A stretch of 6,436 bases of DNA from Candidatus Galligastranaerophilus gallistercoris (GTDB lineage: Bacteria > Cyanobacteriota > Vampirovibrionia > Gastranaerophilales > Gastranaerophilaceae). Within the stretch, counting starts at the first letter, position 1. Every line of letters begins with the position of its first letter. The DNA is taken from the NCBI GenBank assembly GCA_018710795.1, contig DVJH01000102.1, positions 1-6,436 on the forward strand, read 5' to 3'. This document shows positions 1 to 5,315 of this stretch, piece by piece. Below the pieces are notes generated by a model. That model saw nothing but the letters and a program-made list of their open reading frames with translations, did no database searches and was not told where the DNA came from. The position numbers and the translations under genes are program-made.

Positions 1-609
1 GGAACCGCAATTTTTATTCAAAATACCGAAGGTCTTGAACTTATAGGACAGGCCGAAGACGGTCTTGAAGCAATTAAACTTGCAAAAGAATTAAATGCGG
101 ATGTTATTTTGATGGACATAGGTCTTCCGAAACTGGACGGCATTGAAGCGACAAAAAAAATTAAAGAATCGGGAATTGATTCTTCAATTTTAATGCTTAC
201 TTCAAGAGATTCCGAAGACGATGTTTATGCCGCACTGCAAGCGGGCGCCGACGGATATATTATGAAGGGGTGCAACCTTGAGGCATTGTTGTCTGCAATA
301 AAATCCGTAAGCCAAAAAGCCGCCTGGCTTGATCCCATGATTGCAAGACTTGTATTGTCGGGCATTCAAAAGCAAAACATTCAAAATAAAGAAAAACGGG
401 AAGAAAATATAAACAAATACGCTCTTACCAAAAAAGAACTCGAAGTTCTGGCTTTAATATCGGAAGGTCTTTCAAATAAAGAAATATCCGATAAACTTGT
501 CGTAACCCTGTCGACCACAAAGGCTCATGTACATAATATTTTGCAAAAACTTTATGTAACGGACAGAACCAAAGCAACGGTAAAAGCAAGGGACGAGGGG
601 CTTGTTTGA
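1..609 (+). CDS. NarL/FixJ-type response regulator (REC + LuxR-type HTH), 5' end cut off by the window
   Basis: DNA-binding response regulator of a two-component system. The reading frame is open from base 1, giving 202 codons before TGA at 607-609; relative to the ~210-220 residues usual for the family, roughly 15-20 N-terminal residues, including the acidic pocket pair, lie outside the window. Receiver domain: phospho-acceptor Asp at codon 39 (context LMDIGLP, bases 115-117), the switch Thr at codon 67 (LMLTS) and the conserved Lys at codon 89 (YIMKG). A charged linker follows (about codons 122-140). The LuxR-type helix-turn-helix occupies codons ~141-202, with the family pattern LTKKELEVL, GLSNKEIS, AHVHNILQKL and a final DRTKATVKA. 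It should be phosphorylated by a partner histidine kinase and bind DNA as a dimer. No kinase is visible; it may lie upstream. The unknown secreted-protein gene starts one base after the stop, suggesting co-transcription. Family is certain; the regulon is unknown. Confidence 0.93.
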   Translation, partial: GTAIFIQNTEGLELIGQAEDGLEAIKLAKELNADVILMDIGLPKLDGIEATKKIKESGIDSSILMLTSRDSEDDVYAALQAGADGYIMKGCNLEALLSAIKSVSQKAAWLDPMIARLVLSGIQKQNIQNKEKREENINKYALTKKELEVLALISEGLSNKEISDKLVVTLSTTKAHVHNILQKLYVTDRTKATVKARDEGLV

Positions 610-610
610 A

Positions 611-2059
611 ATGAAAAAAGCATATTCTGCGCTTTTTTTATTATTGCTTTTTTCTTTTTCTTCAATGAATGCATTCGGGTTTGAATTGTTTAAAAAAAAA
701 TACGATAAAGAAGAAAAAGAAAATGACCCCATGGTGCACACCGTTCAGGAATGGCTTGAATCGGGCACAAATGTTAAAATGGATTTAAGAAAAAGGGATG
801 AAGATATAGGAAAAAAAGATGAAAACCTGATTCCTCCGACGGCGGAAATTCCTTCTTATCTTGAACTCTATAATATAAAACCGGGTTCAAAAGAACTTAA
901 TTTATCTTCAATCTTAAAAACAAAAACAATAAGATCACCCTTTGTTTCAAATCCCGAAGTGTCGCTTGCCGCATACACGGAAAGTCATTATTATCCTCAA
1001 ACAAGGCAAATTGCTTCAACTCTGTATTTAATAAATTTAGACGGGCACCTGGGCAAAAAGGAACGCCTTCAGGATGTCAGCATTTTTGAACATACCAGAT
1101 ATCCTTTAATTTCAACGGCGCTTCCCTATTTAAGAGAAGGCTTTTTTTCCTCCCTTACCGTTGTTGATTTTTCAAAAGACGGTAAAAAAATACTGGTAAA
1201 AGAAAAAAGAGGCTCAAACAAATACGGCCTTTATGAAACGTTTGTTTGGATTTATTATATAACCGACGAATCGCGCGAATACAGCCAAAGTTTTATGAAT
1301 AATCTGGATTTTTCAAATTCCATGCAAAATGCGCCCGTTACCGATTTTTCCGACGGAACCTACGGCGAACTCGGCGGCGATTTAAGCAATTTGTCGGATG
1401 TCCCCCCGTATTCAATCGGCGGATACGATAACGGCTATGCGCCAAATGCCGCAAACGGAAGTTATGACGGCGGGGGTGTCGGAAATAATGATTATATAAA
1501 AGGATTCGGTTCCAAAAACGGGCAAATTGATAACGACTGGATGAGAGAAAACGTTGCAAATGTCGATGCTTCCGATTACGGAGTCAAAACGTATGCCGAT
1601 AACGGCGATATGCCGAAGTTGAGCGCCGATGATATAAGAGGATTTATTAAAACCAACTGGAAATATCAGGAGATGACAAGTCCCGCTAAAACCAGATGGT
1701 ATAATGAAATTCCGGTTGATTTCAGAGTCGATGACAGCTATGACGATACGAAAGAAAATATAGGCTACGGCGTGCGTCTGAATTTGCTTAACGAGATGAT
1801 AAAAGCATACTGGTTTGACAGACAGAATCTCATTTTAAACCATATAAGATGGGATTTAAAACCTCTCGGGTTCAATGCTCAAAACAGCGATGAAATAATA
1901 GTTCTTGCATTTGCTTATACAAAAGAAAATAAAAAAGTTTCTCTCGGAAGATGGGCGGTAAATATAAATGACGGGCTGCCGAGACTGGTTTTGGATGATG
2001 AAGCGATTTCAATCGAAGCCAACGGGCTTGTTCTTGTTAATAAGTTAAATCCGAGGTAA
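611..2059 (+). CDS. Secreted/exported protein of unknown function with a Gly/Asn/Asp-rich central region
   Basis: Function not recognised. ATG 611 is chosen (482 aa) because it gives a clean signal peptide: MKKAYSA, a Leu/Phe-rich core, then a plausible cleavage after AFG at residue 23. It is also preceded by AGGGG at 596-600 with suitable spacing. An in-frame TTG at 602 would add three residues but is less likely. No later membrane segment is evident, so the product is probably periplasmic or outside the cell. Residues ~107-217 and ~405-480 are rich in alternating beta-strand patterns (STLYLINLDG, VVDFSKDGKKILVKE, SLGRWAVNINDG) reminiscent of TolB/PD40-type beta-propeller blades; this is a weak inference. 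Between them lies a low-complexity stretch (~230-332) rich in Gly, Asn, Asp, Ser and Tyr with no Cys, perhaps a flexible linker. The start is 1 base after the regulator's stop (TGAAATG), indicating an operon. Its stop lies one base from the stop of convergent tsaB. Confidence 0.85.
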   Translation: MKKAYSALFLLLLFSFSSMNAFGFELFKKKYDKEEKENDPMVHTVQEWLESGTNVKMDLRKRDEDIGKKDENLIPPTAEIPSYLELYNIKPGSKELNLSSILKTKTIRSPFVSNPEVSLAAYTESHYYPQTRQIASTLYLINLDGHLGKKERLQDVSIFEHTRYPLISTALPYLREGFFSSLTVVDFSKDGKKILVKEKRGSNKYGLYETFVWIYYITDESREYSQSFMNNLDFSNSMQNAPVTDFSDGTYGELGGDLSNLSDVPPYSIGGYDNGYAPNAANGSYDGGGVGNNDYIKGFGSKNGQIDNDWMRENVANVDASDYGVKTYADNGDMPKLSADDIRGFIKTNWKYQEMTSPAKTRWYNEIPVDFRVDDSYDDTKENIGYGVRLNLLNEMIKAYWFDRQNLILNHIRWDLKPLGFNAQNSDEIIVLAFAYTKENKKVSLGRWAVNINDGLPRLVLDDEAISIEANGLVLVNKLNPR

Positions 2060-2060
2060 A

Positions 2061-2696
2061 TTATTTCATAAAAATAGGCGGCGTTTGGATATATGTCGGT
2101 TTCAGGGAATATGTATCCGTTATTTTATTTTCTTTAATTTTGTTTTTAACAACCGCCAATTCCGCAATTGCAAGATTTTTGTTTTCTTTTTCGTACGGAA
2201 TGAGCTTTGATTTTATTTTTTCAAAATACGCATTTTCATACAAGCTTAAATCGGATATGTATCTTTCATTTGAATTTTCCGATGTTTGAAGCGCTTCTTC
2301 GTATGATATAAGCTCAATATCCGCTCCGTTTTTTGAACGGAAAACGGAATTTCTTCTGGCATCAAGCATTATATTTTTATTGTCAAAGGCATTTGACAAA
2401 ACTTCGGCCGTATTATAGGGAACCGTTTTTATGTTTAATCTGTTCGAAATTACTTTTGCAATCGTAAGCCCCACTCTGATTCCCGTAAAGCTTCCGACTC
2501 CCGTATTGACTCCGATATAGTCAACATCTTTTAATGAAACATTATTTTCGTTTAAAATTTCTTTTAAAACTTTTATTAAATATGCACTGTGATAATTTTT
2601 TTCATCGGAATTAATCTGCCTGTATATATCTTTATCATTCAGGCTTAAGGCTATATAACTTTTGTCCAGAACCGTATCAATCGATAAAATATTCAA
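2061..2696 (-). CDS. tsaB: tRNA threonylcarbamoyladenosine biosynthesis protein TsaB (TTG start)
   Basis: TsaB (YeaZ) is the inactive ASKHA-fold partner of TsaD. With TsaE these proteins transfer threonylcarbamoyl from threonylcarbamoyl-AMP (made by TsaC/Sua5) to A37 of ANN-decoding tRNAs in the cytoplasm. The 211-aa product, slightly shorter than E. coli TsaB (231 aa), begins with MNILSIDT, has the HS pair at residues 36-37, the signature GVNTGVGSFTGIRVG at 62-76 (a variant of the common GPGSFTG), DARR at 112-115 and the C-terminal PTYIQ segment. The only suitable start is TTG at 2696: it gives the family N-terminus directly, has AAAGGA 7 bases upstream, and overlaps the tsaE stop as TTGA, implying translational coupling. 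The catalytic subunit gene tsaD and tsaC are not in the window. Identity is confident; regulation presumably follows tsaE. Confidence 0.93.
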   Translation of the reverse strand: MNILSIDTVLDKSYIALSLNDKDIYRQINSDEKNYHSAYLIKVLKEILNENNVSLKDVDYIGVNTGVGSFTGIRVGLTIAKVISNRLNIKTVPYNTAEVLSNAFDNKNIMLDARRNSVFRSKNGADIELISYEEALQTSENSNERYISDLSLYENAYFEKIKSKLIPYEKENKNLAIAELAVVKNKIKENKITDTYSLKPTYIQTPPIFMK

Positions 2697-3187
2697 TTTG
2701 AAATCCTTTGTCTAAAATCTGCAATCGTTTTTTTGATAACATCTTCATAATATTTATTGGTACCCTTGAATTCAAATGTTCTTTCCGTTGAATAATTTTC
2801 ATAATCATATTCGACATTGATTTCCATTTTTTCAAAAGGCAGCTCATTTTTGCCGAAATCCGCCCATTCAACAAAGGTAAGAACATTTTCTTTCGAATAT
2901 TCCCTGAGCTCTTCTTTTATTGAATCTATCCCCCCGTCTTCAAGTCTGTATAAATCAAAATGATAAACGGGAATGTTTTGCGATTTATATTCGTTCAAAA
3001 TTACGAAACTCGGGCTTGTTATATCTTCTTTGACGCCCAGATGTTTTATTGCGTATCTGCAAAATGCCGTTTTGCCCGCGCCTATATCACCGAACAAAGA
3101 CACAAAACCGCCTTTTTCTTTGATATTATCCGCAAAGGCTTCCGCCAGAATTTTTGTTTCCTGCTGATTTTTTACGATTGTTTTCAT
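2693..3187 (-). CDS. tsaE: tRNA t6A biosynthesis ATPase TsaE (YjeE family)
   Basis: TsaE is a small P-loop ATPase that binds the TsaB-TsaD complex and drives multiple turnover of t6A37 synthesis. The product is 164 aa, near the ~150-160 usual for the family. Visible motifs: Walker A GDIGAGKT at residues 33-40, SPSFVILNEY at 58-67, HFDLYRL at 76-82 (the family's typical HxDxYR region) and VEWAD at 106-110. ATG at 3187 is chosen because it gives the normal family N-terminus (MKTIVKNQQETK). The frame stays open upstream to 3457, but that extension is Phe-rich, unlike the family, and lies antisense to a small ORF. No Shine-Dalgarno precedes the ATG; instead an extended -10-like element ends 7 bases before it, suggesting a leaderless mRNA. 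It is first in the operon and overlaps tsaB by 4 bases. The C-terminal ~20 residues are not recognisably conserved. Confidence 0.94.
   Translation of the reverse strand: MKTIVKNQQETKILAEAFADNIKEKGGFVSLFGDIGAGKTAFCRYAIKHLGVKEDITSPSFVILNEYKSQNIPVYHFDLYRLEDGGIDSIKEELREYSKENVLTFVEWADFGKNELPFEKMEINVEYDYENYSTERTFEFKGTNKYYEDVIKKTIADFRQRISN
2704..2709 (-). promoter_or_regulatory. Ribosome binding site that decides the tsaB TTG start
   Basis: On the minus strand AAAGGA lies inside the last codons of tsaE, 7 bases before the TTG at 2696. This spacing, together with the family-typical N-terminus that follows, supports TTG as the true start of tsaB. Confidence 0.75.
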
Positions 3188-3194
3188 AAAAATG

Positions 3195-3203
3195 ATTTTA
3201 ACA
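3195..3203 (-). promoter_or_regulatory. Putative extended -10 promoter element for a leaderless tsaE-tsaB transcript
   Basis: Read on the minus strand this is TGTTAAAAT, an extended -10 (TGn plus TAAAAT, five of six matches to TATAAT). The hexamer ends 7 bases before the tsaE ATG, so transcription would be expected to start at or next to the A of the start codon. No good -35 hexamer is seen at 15-18 bases, which extended -10 promoters tolerate. This is inferred from sequence only; in AT-rich DNA such matches arise by chance. Confidence 0.5.
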
Positions 3204-3278
3204 TAAATACACAAAAGTGATTTTTTACTAAATGTATTTAAAAAAATGTCGAAATAAATAAATGTAGGATGACAAAAC

Positions 3279-3283
3279 GGAGA
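3279..3283 (+). promoter_or_regulatory. Shine-Dalgarno that favours the ATG at 3290 for the small ORF
   Basis: GGAGA lies 6 bases before the ATG at 3290, an ideal spacing. The upstream in-frame ATG at 3269 has no comparable site at a workable distance, so the shorter 58-residue product is preferred. Confidence 0.6.
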
Positions 3284-3289
3284 CCGGTA

Positions 3290-3466
3290 ATGGAAGAAAA
3301 AGAAAATCTCAATTTTGATTTTGACCCTGAATTTTCGGAATATAATCCGATTTTTGCGGAGCTTCACGGCCTGAAAGAACATATTCAATCCGATGAAGAT
3401 ACGGGTTTTGTGGCAAGCATGATAAGAAAACTTATGAACCCTATCGTAATTGTTCAAATTGAATAA
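3290..3466 (+). CDS. Small acidic protein of unknown function (58 aa)
   Basis: Not recognised. The ORF starts MEEKENLNFDF at ATG 3290, seven codons inside a longer open frame that begins at ATG 3269; the shorter start is chosen because GGAGA sits 6 bases before it. The first ~40 residues are strongly acidic (many Glu and Asp, with Phe and Tyr between them, as in DFDPEFSEYNPIF). The C-terminal ~18 residues become basic then hydrophobic (MIRKLMNPIVIVQIE). No signal peptide or transmembrane helix is evident, and there are no Cys or metal-binding patterns. It lies in the gap between divergent tsaE and tatD, 52 bases before tatD. Codon use resembles that of its neighbours and no other gene overlaps it, so it is probably real, but its short length leaves doubt. 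It could be a small regulatory or partner protein; that is a guess. Confidence 0.62.
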   Translation: MEEKENLNFDFDPEFSEYNPIFAELHGLKEHIQSDEDTGFVASMIRKLMNPIVIVQIE

Positions 3467-3503
3467 GTTTTAAGCTTAATAATTAGCTATCGAAGTGATT
3501 ATT

Positions 3504-3512
3504 TGATATCAT
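3504..3512 (+). promoter_or_regulatory. Putative extended -10 promoter element for a leaderless tatD transcript
   Basis: TGATATCAT is an extended -10 (TGn plus TATCAT, five of six matches to TATAAT). The hexamer ends at 3512, exactly 6 bases before the tatD ATG, so the expected +1 is the A of the start codon. The 25 bases before the ATG hold no Shine-Dalgarno. The -35 region is weak (TTAGCT at 18-base spacing). Inferred from sequence only. Confidence 0.55.
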
Positions 3513-3518
3513 CTTTGT

Positions 3519-4271
3519 ATGATAGATACTCACTCACATATTGATATGCTTGAAAATCCCGATAAATCGATTAAAGAATCGATTGAAGCGGGGGTAGAGC
3601 ATATTATTCTGCCTTCATCTTCGCCCGATAATTTTCAAAACGTTATCGAACTTTCGCGCTCTTATGATTGTATCTCGGGAGCGCTCGGGGTGCATCCCGA
3701 GGATGTTTTGAAATTTGATAACACCGTTTCAAAAGATATTTTTAATCTTATAAAACAAAACGATAAGATTATTGCAATAGGTGAAATCGGGCTTGATTAT
3801 TACTGGGATAAAACCAATAAAGAAAAACAAAAAGACATTTTTAAATGCCAGCTTGAAATTGCAAAAACGCTGGATTTTCCCGTTTTAATCCATGACAGAG
3901 AAGCTCACCTTGATACTTATGAAATTTTAAAAAGTTTTGAGATGAAAAAAGTAATCATGCATTGTTTTTCGGGCTCTGTCGATTTTGCGAAAGAATGCAT
4001 TAAAGAAGGGTGGTATCTCGGGATAGGCGGAGTCGTTACTTTTAAAAACGCAAAAAAAATGAAAGAAGTCGTTAAAGATATTCCTCTTGAGAATATTGTT
4101 CTTGAAACCGATGCGCCGTATCTTGCCCCGCATCCTTTCAGGGGTGAAGAAAATTCGCCCGTATACCTTAAATTTATCGCAAAGGAAATTGCAAACATTA
4201 AAGACACAACATTTGATTGCGTTGATAAAATAACTACGCAAAACGCAAAAAGATTTTTTAATTTGAAATAA
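3519..4271 (+). CDS. tatD: TatD family metal-dependent hydrolase (deoxyribonuclease)
   Basis: TatD enzymes are cytoplasmic TIM-barrel metallohydrolases of the amidohydrolase superfamily; characterised members are Mg2+-dependent DNases (3'-5' exonuclease activity in E. coli TatD). The 250-aa product is close to the usual ~255-260 and appears complete. Expected metal ligands are all visible: H5 and H7 in MIDTHSH, E89 in GEIGLDYY, H125 in LIHDR, H148 in MHCFSG and D198 in LETDAPYLAP. GVHPED at 57-62 and the C-terminal region after HPFRG (206-210) also fit. The ATG at 3519 opens directly into the first metal motif, so no longer N-terminus is expected, yet it has no Shine-Dalgarno; a leaderless transcript is proposed. 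The next gene begins 12 bases after the stop, so tatD probably heads an operon with the 83-residue gene and tlyA. It could equally be called YcfH/YabD-like; the exact substrate cannot be read from sequence. Confidence 0.95.
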   Translation: MIDTHSHIDMLENPDKSIKESIEAGVEHIILPSSSPDNFQNVIELSRSYDCISGALGVHPEDVLKFDNTVSKDIFNLIKQNDKIIAIGEIGLDYYWDKTNKEKQKDIFKCQLEIAKTLDFPVLIHDREAHLDTYEILKSFEMKKVIMHCFSGSVDFAKECIKEGWYLGIGGVVTFKNAKKMKEVVKDIPLENIVLETDAPYLAPHPFRGEENSPVYLKFIAKEIANIKDTTFDCVDKITTQNAKRFFNLK

Positions 4272-4283
4272 GGAGAAACAAAA

Positions 4284-4535
4284 GTGGCACAACAATATAC
4301 AAATATAAAAACAAAAGTGGCATTCATTATTTTTGTTAAAGGTTCAATCGCACCCGTTGTTTTATATCTGGACGATCCGAAGAAAGTTTATGAAAATGTT
4401 CAAAATATAATAAAAGCGCCCAATCCTCCCAAAATTTTTGAAATTGAAGCAAACGGGCCGATTAAAAAAGTAACTTTCGTAACGAGCGAAATAACGGGCT
4501 GCGCTCTTCAGGAAGAAGCTCATCTGGGAAAATAA
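4284..4535 (+). CDS. Conserved-looking small protein of unknown function (83 aa, GTG start)
   Basis: Not recognised. GTG 4284 is chosen because a strong AGGAG at 4271-4275 precedes it by 8 bases and no ATG is available nearby. The product has no signal peptide or Cys pairs. Its pattern suggests a compact alpha/beta fold: a strand at about residues 10-30 (KVAFIIFVKG, APVVLYLDD), a helix ~31-44 (PKKVYENVQNII), then strands ~50-75 (KIFEIEANG, KKVTFVTSEITG). This is inferred by eye. The gene sits 12 bases after tatD and its stop overlaps the tlyA start by one base (TAATG), so it is translated as part of the same operon and likely coupled to tlyA. That placement, with good translation signals, argues for a real gene, perhaps an RNA- or ribosome-related accessory protein, but nothing in the residues shows this. 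Confidence 0.82.
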   Translation: MAQQYTNIKTKVAFIIFVKGSIAPVVLYLDDPKKVYENVQNIIKAPNPPKIFEIEANGPIKKVTFVTSEITGCALQEEAHLGK

Positions 4536-5314
4536 TGAAAAAAAGACTCGATTTAATACTTTTCGAACACGGCTTTTTTGAAACCAAAAATGCGGCGCTT
4601 GCCGCCATTTTGGCAGGAAATGTCAAAATCGGCGACAGAGTTATTTTAAAAGCGGGCGAATTAATAGATGAAACCAAGCTTTTTTCGCCGGAAAACAAAG
4701 AAAAACTGGAAGTAAAAACAATGCCCTACGTTTCAAGAGGTGCATATAAACTTGAAGGCGCGCTAAAAGAGTTTAACATCAACCTTAAAGATAAAATCTG
4801 TATTGATATCGGCGCATCAACGGGCGGTTTTACCGATTTAATGCTTCAGAGAGGCGCTAAAAAGGTTTATGCGGTTGATGTCGGGTATAATCAGCTGGCA
4901 TGGAAACTCAGAGAAGATGAAAGAGTTATAAATATTGAGAAAACAAATGTTAAAAACTGCAGTTTTTTTGATATTTATAAAAAAGACGGTATGGATGAAG
5001 CTGAGCTTCCCGAATTTATGAGCATGGATTTATCTTTTATTTCCATTAAAAAGGTCATCCCTAACGTGCTGAATTTTTTAAAAAACGAATTTGAAGCCGT
5101 AATTCTCATCAAACCGCAGTTTGAGGCGCAAAGGTGTGATATACAAAAAGGCGGGGTCGTAAAAGACGAAAATGTGCATAAAAAAATCATTGATGATATA
5201 AAAGAGTTTATAACGGGATTAAATCTGAAAGTAATCGGCGTTGTAAAATCTCCCATACAAGGGGCAAAACAGGGAAATACGGAGTATTTGATTTATATAA
5301 AAAGGGAAAAATAA
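4535..5314 (+). CDS. tlyA: TlyA family rRNA 2'-O-methyltransferase (S4 + FtsJ-like domains)
   Basis: TlyA enzymes use S-adenosylmethionine to methylate ribose 2'-OH of cytidines in rRNA; in mycobacteria the targets are 23S C1920 and, for the longer type II form, 16S C1409, and their loss gives capreomycin resistance. The 259-aa product begins with an S4-like RNA-binding domain (residues ~1-60: KRLDLILFEHG, NVKIGDRVI), then a short linker YVSRGAYKLEGAL containing K72. The Rossmann methyltransferase domain has SAM motif I CIDIGASTGGF (89-99), VYAVDVG (111-117), D165 in MSMDLSFIS, K193 in LIKPQFE and E250 in NTEYLI. K72-D165-K193-E250 matches the family's catalytic K-D-K-E tetrad, so the enzyme looks active. 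Whether it is type I or II cannot be settled by eye. The ATG overlaps the preceding stop by one base, and GGGAA lies just upstream. Older annotations may call it a hemolysin; the methyltransferase role is far better supported. Confidence 0.95.
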   Translation: MKKRLDLILFEHGFFETKNAALAAILAGNVKIGDRVILKAGELIDETKLFSPENKEKLEVKTMPYVSRGAYKLEGALKEFNINLKDKICIDIGASTGGFTDLMLQRGAKKVYAVDVGYNQLAWKLREDERVINIEKTNVKNCSFFDIYKKDGMDEAELPEFMSMDLSFISIKKVIPNVLNFLKNEFEAVILIKPQFEAQRCDIQKGGVVKDENVHKKIIDDIKEFITGLNLKVIGVVKSPIQGAKQGNTEYLIYIKREK

Positions 5315-5315
5315 A

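Noticed and set aside
1338..1559. Minus-strand ORF of 73 residues, very rich in Arg and His
   Set aside because: It is the antisense reading of the Gly/Asn/Asp-rich part of the secreted protein; the Arg/His bias is a by-product of that composition.
2960..3220. Plus-strand ORFs of 86 and 64 residues opposite tsaE
   Set aside because: They mirror the tsaE coding strand, and TsaE motifs including Walker A are unambiguous on the minus strand.
3188..3289. Search for a plus-strand promoter for the 58-residue ORF
   Set aside because: Only weak AT-rich matches (such as TAAATA near 3255) without a -35 partner or TGn extension; not strong enough to list.
3188..3457. N-terminal extension of tsaE up to base 3457 (254-residue version)
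   Set aside because: The added ~90 residues are Phe/Ile-rich and unlike TsaE; they lie antisense to the small plus-strand ORF. The normal family N-terminus starts at ATG 3187.
3470..3479. Perfect 10-base palindrome TTAAGCTTAA just after the small ORF, considered as an operator or terminator
   Set aside because: Too short, AT-rich and without a loop or T run to act as a terminator; palindromes of this size are expected by chance in such DNA.
3917..4327. Overlapping minus-strand ORFs of 122 and 136 residues opposite tatD
   Set aside because: tatD on the plus strand has all family motifs; the antisense frames give Phe/Cys-rich sequence with no family pattern and no supporting start signals.
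4975..5256. Minus-strand ORF of 93 residues opposite tlyA
   Set aside because: It is antisense to the methyltransferase core, whose catalytic motifs are intact on the plus strand.
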